This document shows, piece after piece, positions 1 to 10,680 of a DNA stretch of 64,000 nt. Numbering within the stretch: position 1 is the first letter of the stretch; the number at the start of each line of letters is the position of its first letter. This DNA comes from Escarpia spicata (taxonomy: Eukaryota > Annelida > Polychaeta > Sabellida > Siboglinidae): positions 14,508,568 through 14,572,567 of the forward strand of contig OZ023209.1 in NCBI GenBank assembly GCA_963995525.1, in the 5' to 3' direction. The notes below the pieces were generated by a model, which saw only the letters and a list, made by a program, of their open reading frames with translations, searched no databases and was not told where the DNA came from. Both the position numbers and the translations under genes were made by a program.

Positions 1-1710
1 AGTCATTAACCAACCAATAACAACTGGCATATTTCCAGATAAATAAAAAATTGCTAAAGTTATTCCACTTGTAAAAATGGTGATGAGACAATCTTTGATA
101 ATTATCGTCCAATTTCTATCTTACCAGCTATTTCCAAGATATTTGAAAGATTTATGTTTAATCAAATACACGAACATTTCAATTCCAATAACTTATACTG
201 TGAGAATCAATACGGGTTTAGGGAAAACCATTCTACGGAACTTGCCACTCTAGAAATATTAGACAGAGTTGTCCAACAACTTGACCAATCAGCAACCCCA
301 ATATACATATACCTAGACCTCTCTAAAGCCTTTGACACAATTGATCATAACATATTATTACAAAAACTAAAGTATTATGGAATAAATGGTGCAGCACTAG
401 ATCTATGTAAAAACTACTTACACAATCGTAAGCAATATGTTGAAATTGGCGCTTACAAGTTGGAATAAGCTGTCATAAACACTGGTGTCCCACAAGGGTT
501 TATTTTAGGACCCTTTCTATTTATTGTATATATTAATGACATCATATTTTCAAGTGATCATTTAAAATTCATAATGTATGCAGACGACACCACTATTTTA
601 GTACATTGAATAAATTCCAATCTCCGGATGGCGAAGTCCAAAATCAAAATATAAATAAAGAATTATAAAATATATGTAAGTGGCTAAAAGCAAACAAACT
701 TTCTCTTAACATTAAAAAAACAAAATTGATGGTATTTCACATGCCCCAAAAGGAAATCGAACTTCCTAAAATAGAAATAGATGGGACAAATATTGAATGT
801 GTACATGATTTTAATTTTTTAGGTATCACCATTAACCAACACCTAAACAAAACAGCGAATAAAATGAATAAAATAATTGGAATTTTAAATAAACTTCAAC
901 ATGTATTACCAAAGAATATATTATCTATAATGTATAATTCGCTCATTCTTCCCAAGATTAATTATGCATACTGGTGTGGGGTTATCAAGCCCATCACATT
1001 TTTAAACTTCAAAAGAAAGCAGTGCGAATAGTTACTTCAAGTAAATACAATTCTCACACAGATCCCATCTTCAAAGAATGTAAATTTCTTAAGCTGGATG
1101 ACATGTATAGACTCCAACAGCTAAAACTGTATTACAAATTGATCAACAAGGTTATACCAGAATATTTCAGTCGTATTATATACGTATATAACTTCGTATA
1201 TAACTTTGCAATTCACCAATACAACACACGTGGTAAAAACAACTTATTTATTCCCAGAGTTAATCATCAATATGCCAAAAAGTACATCAGACACAACATT
1301 ATACAAACTGTTAACGATACTCCAAACATCATCCTTGATCAAATTTATGTACCTAGTTTATATGGTTTTTCCACTTATACAAAACAATTACTTTATCAAG
1401 AACTATGAATCATGTTGTCATATTTCTAACTGGTACATCTGTCATACTTAAACTAGACATGCCTTTGCATTTGTTTAAACTAATTTATGTATTATACTAT
1501 ACTATAATATACTATACTAAACATACTATGTTTACACATATATGTATGCATATATAGTTGATGACGTGATAAGCATATCATTATGTTACATCAGTGGGGT
1601 GGCTCCCATGATAGCGGCATACAATTGTCTTAATGGGAGCCTCCCTGACCTTACAATGAATTTTACATTGTAGTTTATGTACTTATGATGGTCATAATAA
1701 ATGTCTGTCT
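1..1710 (+). mobile_element. Decayed LINE (Jockey/CR1-like), truncated by window edge
   Basis: Non-LTR reverse transcriptase remnant without its 5' part. Readable RT blocks run from about 90 to 1410: a YLDLSKAFDTIDH block near 310-345, a VPQG-type block near 485-500, and a YADDTT catalytic box near 573-600 with both Asp residues kept. Frames are broken by a stop near 466, another near 607 and a frame change near 1020, so no active protein is made. The 3' part (1410-1700) is AT-rich and ends in AATAAATG followed by (TGTC)n, a simple-repeat tail typical of LINEs lacking poly(A). The clade is a guess from the RT motifs. Confidence 0.75.
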
Positions 1711-1721
1711 GTCTGTCTGTC

Positions 1722-1800
1722 AACAGATCTGCCAACTAAATGGTAAAGCGCATCGCGCAGTCTATGAATACCGTGCTACATAAGAATCTACCGTTATCTG
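1722..1800 (+). repeat. SINE 3'-end fragment
   Basis: The stretch around GTAAAGCGCAT and the following CAGTC matches the tail of the tRNA-derived SINEs at about 26430-26715 and 60049-60345. Only the last 60-80 bp are present, directly after the (TGTC)n tail of the preceding LINE. Confidence 0.45.
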
Positions 1801-1837
1801 TCGTAATTGGGACGGACAGTTTGGGAGGCACCACGGG

Positions 1838-2015
1838 GTTGTGGCTTCACTGTATGGACTTTAGAATGTACAGGCAGAACAGAGACGATAGTTTTACTAA
1901 ACCAAACTTTATTAACGTGAATGCCGCGGACAATGAAGCGGCTTCTTATTCCACTTTCCGGGGAGCCATCATTAAGTCATATTGTTACATCCTCTCCATT
2001 TCAGATTTAGATTCA
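1838..2015 (+). repeat. Duplicated block, copy 1 (pair at 25318-25475)
   Basis: About 160 bp here, starting at the CACTGTATGGACTTTAGAAT segment and running to AAGTCATATTGTTACA, is repeated in direct orientation at 25318-25475, by eye about 85-90% identical. The second copy lies just upstream of the first visible exon of the VWA/Cache gene. The two copies flank the 23-kb transposon pile, so this is either a dispersed repeat or a duplicated piece of intron. Confidence 0.7.
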
Positions 2016-2159
2016 AACTGTTTATTACCAAGCAGCATTTAAAATGTACGAGGAATTCTTGGCGTTGTGGCGTCAACATGCATGCACGCTTGTCTCCCCT
2101 GCCCCCCCCCCCCCATCATGCACACACAACATATACAATCAGTATGAAACTATGCTAAA

Positions 2160-4085
2160 ACTAGTATAAATTTAAACCGAGGCCAACTGCCAACATATTT
2201 TAAGACAGTCGTACATCTATTGACATAAAGTGAACTTGATAACATAATATTAATACCGTCTGAACATTACCTAAAAAGTTAAAAAATATACATGTAGTTA
2301 AATAAATAATAATTAAATGTATAAATAAATTAGCTGACGATAAAAAACTAAACTGACAGTTAAAAAGTATGTACATACATGTAGTCAAGTAATAAATAAT
2401 AAATAAATAAAAAAATAATAAAAAAATATATAAAAATTATAATTTAGCATGGCGACATAAAATCTAAACCGACTGAAAACAGTATCATGGCATCTCGCGG
2501 TTCAAGTGACTCACAGCTTGCGGATAAAAACTATTTTTAAGTCTAGTGGTCCTTGTCTTAATACTTCTATAGCGCTTGCCAGAGGGAAGAAGTTCAAAGA
2601 GATGGTTGGCTGGGTGGGTTGTATCCCGTACAATGCTCTTAGATTTTAGCGCACAGCGAGCATGGTAAATAGATTCAATGGATGGCAACTAGCGCCCAAT
2701 GATTCTAGATGCGCCCTTCACGATAACTTCTAGCCGTTGTTTCTCCTCCTGACTGGCGCGGCCAAACCACACTACAATCGAGAAAGTGAGGATACTTTCA
2801 GTGATTGCGCGGTAGAATCGTATCATAATCCCCTGAGCAATGCCGAATCTCCTGAGCTGCCTCAGGAAGAACAGGCGTTGTTGTGCCTTTTTTGTAATGC
2901 ACAGTGTGTTTGTGCACCAGCTGAGATCGTTTGAAATTGTTGTTCCAAGGAATCTAAAAGTTTCAATCTGCTCGACCTCCACGCCATTTATCGAAAGAAG
3001 GTGGACGGGAGTTTTCTTTTTACGAAAATCAACAATCATTTCTTTAGTCTTTGAAACGTTCAATTCGAGATTGTTATCCTCACACCAGCCAACCATTCTC
3101 TGAACTTCCTCCCTGTATGGCGTCTCATCCGCATTCTCAATGCAGCCCTCCACAGTAGTGTCATCGGAAAACTTGATCACAAGGACCGATTGGTCCACGG
3201 AGACACACTCATTTGTAAAGATAGTAAACAGGAAGGGGGATAGCACACCACCTTTTGGGGCACCTGTATTTAGGATAAGAGGTCTGGAGATAGAGTTGTT
3301 GACTCTGACAGATTGAGGCCTGAGAAGAAGAAAGTTAAGGACCCAATGACACATGGCAGGATGTACATTCAACAATGAAAGTTTATCGAACAGCTTGAAT
3401 GGGATGATAGTGTTAAATGCTGAGCTGAAGTCAATGAACAGGATCCTGGCATAGGTTCTTGGCCTCTCTAGGTGCTTCAGAATGTGATGCAGACATAAAG
3501 CTACCGCATCGTCTACTGATCTGTTTGCTTGATATGCAAACTGGTGCGAGTCCAGGAGGCCGTCGGTGGCCGACTTCAGGTACTTGGGTACTATGTGCTC
3601 GAACACTTTCATGGCGACTGAGGTCAGTGCCACTGGACGGTAGTCGTTCAGCCCGGTGATGTTGGACTTCTTGGGAATGGGTATGATAGTGGAGGTTTTG
3701 AAGCAGACTGGAACTCTGCACTGCTGGAGAGAGGAGTTGTAGATGTCCGTAAACACAGCAGAGAGTTGGTCGGCGCAGTTCTTCAGGGTAGATGTGGAGA
3801 TGTTGTCTGGACCCGAATCCTTCCGCGTGCTCTGTCTCCTGAACAGTTTCCTCACCTCAGCTTCCTGGACTATGAAGGGAGGTACCTGTTGGAAGTGGGC
3901 GGTGCTCTGGTGAATAGTTAAGCTTGTCAAATCTGCTGTAAAAGTCGTTCAGCTGATCAGGGAATGAGTGGTCACTGCTGTTGGTGGCCGCTGCGTGTTC
4001 CTTGTACTGCATAATCTGCCGCAGGCCATTCCAGACAGATCTGGTTTTGTTTTTACATGTTACAAGCAAGATGTACTTAACCAAA
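2160..4085 (-). mobile_element. Decayed LINE, CR1/Rex1-type RT
   Basis: Reverse-strand non-LTR element. The main frame (3930 to 2689) carries RT blocks: DYRPVALTSVAMKVFE, a FIDFSSAFNTI block, GAPKGGVLSPF, and an active-site box read as FSDDTT where FADD is usual. The frame stops at an in-frame TAG at 2689-2691, then reopens to 2485 with the usual C-terminal LPSGKRYRS region. An upstream piece (4084-3857) lies in another frame, so a frameshift sits near 3900-3920. The 5' endonuclease part is absent. The AT-rich stretch 2160-2480 is probably its 3' UTR and tail. Clade placement is tentative. Confidence 0.75.
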
Positions 4086-4353
4086 ACGTGCTAACTTATT
4101 AAAGTAACCAATTCATTACGTATATGGACCAGCATCAGTGCTTCGTAGAGATATCAATAAAATAAACTTGCCAAACCCTGAATGCAACATGACTGTATCA
4201 TAAAACGTTCCCGCTAACACTAATCACTACTAAACACCCTCGAGTTCACTACAGCAGCAACACTCCTAATGTCATGCTAAAGCCAAAATAACATGGTCAA
4301 CATGCAAACGCTCAGTTATGATAATAACACAAAGCAACATGTCATACGCATAC
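4086..4353. other. No recognisable feature
   Basis: AT-rich unique-looking sequence between the 5'-truncated LINE and the 5' LTR of gypsy C. I see no gene, repeat or signal in it. Confidence 0.5.
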
Positions 4354-4536
4354 TGTCGTGTTTGTAATTAATTAGTGATCGATTGGTATTGCCCGAGAGT
4401 GTTATGTTGTGTGGTTATGGATTAGGAAGGCCGGGGAGAGGGGAAGACATGTTTAAATACGATGGATCGGTAGCATTCAATAATAAATTATGTTGTTGAA
4501 AAACAGAATGAACGGCTTTTTGACACCGATCTGACA
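4354..4536 (+). repeat. 5' LTR of gypsy C
   Basis: Begins TGTCGTGTTTG and ends TCTGACA (TG...CA). It matches 8767-8936 over its length apart from small indels and substitutions, so the copy is old enough for its LTRs to have diverged. Confidence 0.9.
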
Positions 4537-4620
4537 CTGGCGACGACAATGGTTACTAAACACGGAAGAGTAGCTGACGGAGAAACTTGAATTGAGAGTA
4601 ATCAGACAGTAATCATAAAG

Positions 4621-5269
4621 ATGGAGGGTAAAAATGTGATACCCAAATTCGACCCGTTTGCGGAGCCGGAAACGTTGGGGACAAGATGGACTCGATGGCT
4701 GAACAGTTTCGAATATTTCGCAGACAGTAAAGGACTGATAATTGAACAGTTAGACAACGGTGCTGCACACGATGTAGTACAACGTCAGAGACTCGTGCGA
4801 CAGCGTAGACGTGCTCTGTTATTGCATGTAGCAGGCCCTGGAGTGCAGGACATTTTCGTAACTCTCGCTAACACAGGAAAGCTACATCAAGCGTAGGCTG
4901 ATGGAAGAAGGGGAAGGATTAACCCTTGCAAGAACACTTACCCTGGCAGCTCAGTGTGAAAAGATCAAGTCTCAACTGAAAAGTAGTACACAGGAGGTTA
5001 TCAGCAAACTAACCATGTGCAAGGTGGAGCAAACTGGACGAACGAGACGTGACGAAATCAGTAACAGTTCACAAAAGGGAACAAGGAAGGATGCTAAAAT
5101 CGGACAGAAAAGAGGTCCGTGCTATCGATGCGGGACAGAAGGTCACTACAGCCGGGACCCCAACTGTCCAGCCAGAGGCGAAGAATGTGCCAAATGCCAT
5201 AAGAAAGATCACTTTGCAGAACTAAACAAGTCAACTCTGTTAATGCTGACGGCCAAGAAGACGCATTAG
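4621..5269 (+). pseudogene. gag pseudogene of gypsy C
   Basis: The start ATG at 4621 opens a Gag N-terminus (FDPFAEP, then a WTRWLNSFEYF segment) that stops at 4896. The nucleocapsid part resumes in another frame at 4901 and ends at 5269. A zinc knuckle beginning CYRCGTEGHY and a second CxxCx4H motif lie at 5121-5215, with irregular spacing after the histidines. The central Gag region is missing, judging from the short distance between the two parts. Non-functional. Confidence 0.8.
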
Positions 5270-6382
5270 GCGAATAATCAGACAGAGGTGGACATGAATA
5301 CGCGTTCCGGATTGGCATAAACAGTGTACATGATGACGACCTGCTCGCAGTTGAAGTAGGCGGTCTCAAGCTACATGTTCTTGCCTACTCGGGAGCGAAT
5401 GCCAACATTGTTGATGAACATACATGGGAGACACTGAAATCCAAGAAAATCAAATGTACATCCAAAGCTGCACCACAAGACAAGCGCATCTACGCGTATG
5501 CTTCGGAAAAGCCGCTCAACATAAAAGGGGCATTCGAATGTGAGGTTAAACCTGGCAAAGGCAGAGAAAAGATGGAATTTGTAGTGGTGAAAGGCAAAGG
5601 AGTGCCATTGTTGGGTAAACAGATGGCAACGAAACTTTGAATGTTGAAAGTGGGCATAGATGTAGCCGCTGTGTCTAGTCACGCAGACCAATTCCGCCAG
5701 GAGTTCCCAGAAGTTTTCACTGGCCTGGGAAAACTAAAGAACACTAAAATAAAACGTCATGTTGATCCCAGTGTCCCACCAGTGACGCAACCACTCCGCA
5801 GAACCCCATACCAGCTGCGCGAGCGAGTAGAGGGGAAACTGAAGCAATTAGTTGAGTTGGATATCATCGAACCTGTGGTAGGGCCAACGCCATGGGTAAA
5901 CCCCACGGTAGTTGCGTCAAAACGTGACGGTGATCTAAGACTCTGCATCGACATGCGTAGGGCAAATGAGGCCATAATCCGAGAATGTCACCCAATCCCC
6001 ACGGTCGACAAAGTAATATAAGGTCTGAATGGATCCAAGGTGTTCTCCGAACTCGACCTGAAAATGGGTTATCACCAACTGGAGCTGGATACTGAATATG
6101 GCGACATAACAACATTCGCTACGCACTCTGGATTGTATCGATATAAGAGACTGCTCTTTGGTGTGAATTCAACGAGCGAAGTCTTCCAGCACCAAATAGC
6201 AAATGCGTTGGCAGGCACCAAAGAAGCCACGAACATATCCGACAGCATCGTGATACATGCGCCAGACAGAGCGACACACAACGAGCGATTGCGTCAGGTG
6301 CTCGGAAGGCTAAACGCGGTGAACTTGATGTTGAACTGGGCAAAATGCAAGATTGCGCTGACAGAACTGGAATTCTTCGGGT

Positions 6383-6429
6383 ACCTATGCCTTTGTCTAA
6401 GGACCTATGCCTTAGACAAAGGCATAGGT
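6383..6429. repeat. Perfect 19-bp inverted repeat inside the gypsy C RT
   Basis: Arms 6383-6401 and 6411-6429 are exact reverse complements around a 9-nt loop. The palindrome sits where gypsy RTs run directly from the FFGY block to the GIGPTDE block, so it looks like a short in-frame insertion or templated duplication. Confidence 0.85.
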
Positions 6430-7127
6430 CCAACAGATGAACGCATGAAAGCTATGGTCTAAGCCAGGCAGCCCAAGCATGAACTGAGGAGTTTCTTGAG
6501 AGTAGTAAACTACAGCGCAAGATTCATCCCACAGTACACCACAATCATTGACCAACTGGAAAGATTAACTCGGAAAGACGTTTCATTTGTGTTCGGGAGG
6601 GAGCAGAAAGAAGCATTCGACATGCTCAAACAGGAGCTAACGAAAGCGATGAGCTGGCACACTTTGACAAGAAGGCACCAGCAAGGATAATAGCAGATGC
6701 CAGACCAGTGGGATTAGGGGCGGTCCTGATCCAAGAACATTCGAAAGGTCACGTTGTTGTGAGCTACGCTAGCCGCAGCCTGTCGAACACTGAAAGCCGA
6801 TACTCTCAAACAGAGAAGGAGACACTCGGACTTGTTTGGGCTTGTGAGAAATTTCACCCATACATTTACGGCCGAGAGTTCGAGTTATGGACAAATCACA
6901 AACCTCTTGAAGCGATCTACTCCCCAAAGTCCAAACCCTGTGTGAGGATCGAGAGATGGGTGTTACGTCTACAACCATATGAGTCCAAGGTCAAACACCT
7001 ACCGGCAAGAGGAACATCGCAGATTCGCTCTCGAGACTTCTGAAGGTGGACAATGGACAACAATCAGAAATCAGCGACGAAGCAGAGGAGCATGTGAGAT
7101 TCATCGCAATCAATGCAACTCTCAAGG

Positions 7128-7275
7128 CGATGACGACCAGAGAGGTATGCAACTCCCAAGGCGATGACGACCAGAGAGGTATGCAACTCCCAAGACGATG
7201 ACGACCAGAGAGGTATGTAACTCCCAAGGCGATGACGACCAGAGAGGTATGCAACTCCCAAGGCGATGACGACCA
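7128..7275 (+). repeat. 37-bp tandem repeat, about 4 copies
   Basis: The unit containing GACGACCAGAGAGGTATGCAA repeats about four times between the RNase H and integrase parts of gypsy C. It is a local tandem expansion within the dead element. Confidence 0.9.
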
Positions 7276-8766
7276 GAGAAGTGGAACGAGCGTCAGGCGA
7301 GGACGCCGAGCTGCAACAGCTCCGCACATGCATTGACACGGGCAAATGGATCGATTGCCCGAATAAATTCTACGCAGCCATATCCGTTGAACTTTGTGTT
7401 ATAGGCCAGTTAGTATTAAGAGGATCCACGATTGTGATCCCGCACAAACTCCGACCGCGAGCGCTAGCACTGGCCCATGAAGGACACTTAGGTGTAGTAG
7501 GCATCAAACAGGCTGAGATGCAAGGTGTGGTGGCCCGGCATAGACAAGGCAATGGATACGTACTGCAGAGCATGCCATGGGTGCCAACTAGTGGCACGAC
7601 CAGACCCACCAGAACCTATCCGATGGACCTACTAGGACCACTCCTTCTGGACACTCGATATTGGCCGTGGTGGACTATAATTGTAGTCGGTTCTATGAAT
7701 ACAGCATCCTCACTTCCACAACTACAGAGAAAGTGTTGGACAGCCTTGACGCTATATGCAGTCGACAGGGATGACCCATGACCATAAATCCGACAACGGA
7801 TCACAGTTTCGATCAGCCGAATTCGGTGATTATTGCGATCACTACGCGATCCAACATCGGAGAGTGACCGCAAAGTGGGCCCTGGCCAACGAAGAAGTTA
7901 AGAGGCAGAATGAAGCGCATACGCATAGCCCAAGCCGCAGGACTTGATTGGAAGAAAGAACTGCGGAAGTATGTAGCCAAGTACCGTGGTCTAAATCACA
8001 GCACCACTGGCAAGAGATGAACTACAACCGCAAGTTCATGAGAAACCTGCCTGATTTCACGTTAGACTGCCGTGACAACTTGGACGTGCGCGATAGAGAC
8101 GCGCAACAGAAATGCCTGTCGAAGCTACATGCTGACCAGCGGCGTGGGGCACGATACACAAACGTGGAGATTGGTTATGAAGTGTTAATCAAGCAAGACA
8201 AAGCCAACAAATTCGCCACCACTTTCGACCCGACCCCGTACATGATAATTGACAAAGTGGGGAACAGTCTGGTTATTGGGTCACCCGAAGGGGCTCGATA
8301 TTCAAGGAACAGCGCGCATGTGAAGAAGTATATGACAGCATCTGGTGATGACAATGTAAATCTGAGAACGGAAGCTGGTGATAAAGTGCTAAGACCGGCG
8401 TCCGTGTCCCTAACTGGAACACACACACATATGTGCAGGATACGAGATACCAAGTTCTCTTCAAAAGATGCCGATACCTGGAGATGTTCGTCCATCACCA
8501 GCGACCAGACCACGGCATTATGTTTTAAGATTGTTTGGAATTAGTTCCAGTTAAGCGTTGAAGTATTAGTACTTTTAGAACGTTTGAGTTGTTTAATTAT
8601 TCATCAGTGAAATGGATCACAAACAATGACAGCACATAATTGTTTAAATGTTTTACTTAGACCCGGCAAACATTAATGTGGACAACATATCCTGCGAAGT
8701 TGAGACATTACTCTAGAATGGCATATATACATGCTTTTCCTATTTAATCCCAATGAAAAGGAGGGA

Positions 8767-8936
8767 TGTCGTGTTTGTAATTAATTAGTGATCGATTGGT
8801 ATTGCCCGAGAGTGTTATGTTGTGTGGTTATGGATTAGGATGGCCGGAGAAAGGCGAATACATGTTTAAATACGATGGATCAATAATAAATGGTGTTGAA
8901 AAACAGAATGAACGACTATTTGACACCGATCTGACA
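8767..8936 (+). repeat. 3' LTR of gypsy C
   Basis: Direct repeat of 4354-4536, bounded TG...CA and preceded by the polypurine tract at 8755-8766. A deletion in the GGATCAATAATAAA region makes it shorter than the 5' copy. Confidence 0.9.
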
Positions 8937-9190
8937 CGAACATGAAGACTATGATGGAACATCCACAAGTGAACACACTTGCGAGTCCGCATTCAGTCAG
9001 TACTCTTCAATGTTCATGACAATGTCATCAACTGTTCGTTTAGACACAACATAGTCCTTATATGAACATATGGATGGAGCATACACAGGTCAACACCCAT
9101 GCGACTCCGCATCAATCAAGTCAGCACTCATCAATGTTCATGTAAGTATCATCAACTGTTCATTTAGACACAACATAGTCCTTGTATTTT
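8937..9190 (+). repeat. Tandem duplication of about 125 bp
   Basis: Two imperfect copies (about 8940-9062 and 9063-9190) share the GACTCCGCAT...TCAGT and CATCAACTGTTC...TTTAGACACAACATAGTCCTT segments. They sit just after gypsy C and just before the gypsy A integrase remnant, of which they may be the 3' end. Confidence 0.75.
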
Positions 9191-9938
9191 CTGGGTGGCT
9201 TGGACTTATTGATTCACTCGGACTTCCTGGGTCCCGTTCGACGTACCGGAGAGTGTGGTTCTGTCTGGTAACTCTGGTGTTGTTATTTAACCGGTGTGTT
9301 CGGCTGAAACTCAACAGGTGTGTTGGCCCGAACTGGTTCAACTGGCGTGATTAGAGGATCTTCTTTGGATGGCAAATCCATGGACTCCTCAACCAACACA
9401 TGAGGTGGTGTTTCGTGTGTTCATCTTAGGGTACAGGGTTGCGCCTGTACACTGTTCCCTCATTATCTTCAACTTCACAGGACTTGTTATCCAGTCATCG
9501 CACCACCTTCGCTTTCTTCATAACTTGACCTCAAGCTTGAATGGCATCATTCGGACTGTATCGACTTGATGCAGATGTGGGAGATCTGTAGCAGATTTGT
9601 CATAATATTTGGCTTGACGGCGTTGTGTCCTTTTCAGCATATCTGTTTCGTGTTCCTGCACAGACGGCCGCGACTCCAGAAGACTGTTGGAAGAATTGTT
9701 TTCGTCCGCCTACCTAGTAGCCTCAGTGCAGGACTACTATGCATTCATTGAGTTGGTGTGTTGCGGATATTCAGCAGTACTAAATATAGGTCATCACCAT
9801 CGCATTATGCTTTCTTGATCATCTTCTTTGCAGCTTTCACTGATGATTCTACCTTGTCGTTTGAGCAACTGTGATGTGGAAATGTCGTCACATGTTCGAA
9901 TCCCCATTTCTTACTGAAATGAGCGAACTCGTCTGACA
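9190..9938 (-). pseudogene. Gypsy A integrase C-terminal half (remnant)
   Basis: On the reverse strand, from 9938 downward, the frame encodes the end of a gypsy integrase core (a KKWGFEHVTT..PHHS segment and the catalytic-Glu region VESSVKAAKK). The NIRNTPTQ and LLGRRTKT hallmarks of the post-core region follow after a stop near 9804. Further stops accumulate toward 9300. The core is interrupted at 9938/9944 by the LTR of gypsy B and resumes upstream at 25095. Proline-rich C-terminal text continues to about 9190. Confidence 0.8.
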
Positions 9939-9943
9939 CCAAC

Positions 9944-10116
9944 TCTAATAGTTTGTCAGACAGAGGTGGTTTATATACTTTATTGATGGCAACGCAAACA
10001 GAAACATGCTCCACTCCGCCATTATATGGGGGCTGTCCTACTGTAATAATTGTCCTCGTAAATATTATGGCAGCTAAGCATTATAGGTGGCGACACTTTA
10101 CTGTCACGATAGTACA
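9944..10116 (-). repeat. 3' LTR of gypsy B
   Basis: 173 bp, reading TGTACTATCG... on the reverse strand. It is preceded (higher coordinates) by the purine tract TTTTAGGGAGGGA of the reverse strand and followed by target duplication CCAAC at 9939-9943. It is the direct-repeat partner of 24917-25089. Confidence 0.9.
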
Positions 10117-10218
10117 TCCCTCCCTAAAATAAGAAATGTCACAAACACGGACTGTTACTAATAAACTAAAGAAGTATTAATGTCTAATAAAGGCATAGTC
10201 AGTGATGCATGCGAGTGT

Positions 10219-10680
10219 CTACATAAGTTCGAGCAGCCGTTGTGGCGGCTTACGAAGACGCGACGATTTTCTCGGTTCGCCTACCACGACAGGCGACATC
10301 GGGATGTTGTCATCCGCCACAGGCAGCGTTGCCTCTGGAATGCCTGCCAACTCGCTCTCGTCATCGAAGTCGTCTTCGACGTTGTCTTCAAGTAACGGTG
10401 ACTCGAACGGAAGTAGGCGAAACATCGACGTGTTTCTCGTCACTCGCGATCCGTTAGCGCGACGAGCAGTTACCATTGAACCCTTCCGACTGGTCACAAC
10501 CAACGGATTTGGGTCAAACGGTGTGGACAGTTTGCCCTTCTTTTGTCGTCGTACGAGCACAACGTCGCCCTCGTTGAGGTTTGACGTTTTCGCTTTCGAT
10601 CTCTTGTCAGCTCGTGTTTTCATGCGGCGCTTTGCGGCTGCATCCAGAGTGGCGTTATCTTGCGATGACGTACGTTTTTC
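10219..10680 (-). pseudogene. Gypsy B integrase C-terminal domain
   Basis: This frame carries the post-core integrase region: a MKTRADKRSKAK start, GDVVLVRR, a STPFDPNPLVVT block and a basic KSSRLRKPP end. It lies in a different frame from the upstream pol ORF, with the change at about 10620-10680. The segment between them, which should carry the third catalytic residue, is missing. Confidence 0.8.

Larger units (their letters stand above)
5270..8545 (+). pseudogene. pol pseudogene (PR-RT-RH-INT) of gypsy C
   Basis: Read in pieces. The protease region near 5340-5640 has YSGAN where active enzymes have D(S/T)GA. The RT region (5641-6690) has LRLCIDMR and a catalytic box read NISDSIV, so one of the two catalytic aspartates is lost. 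RNase H (6700-7040) keeps a SYASRSLS..E.RYSQTEKE block. Integrase pieces occur at 7266-8300, including an SDNGSQFRSAEF block. Stops at 6019, 6460 and elsewhere, plus a tandem expansion at 7128-7275, confirm it is dead. Confidence 0.8.
4354..8936 (+). mobile_element. Ty3/gypsy LTR retrotransposon C (dead)
   Basis: LTR element with both LTRs in place, a primer-binding-like TGGCGACGAC directly after the 5' LTR and a purine-rich tract (AAAAGGAGGGA) directly before the 3' LTR. Internal order is gag, protease, RT, RNase H, integrase, the Ty3/gypsy order. Many stops and frame changes inactivate it. The immediate flanks do not show a clear target duplication. Confidence 0.9.
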
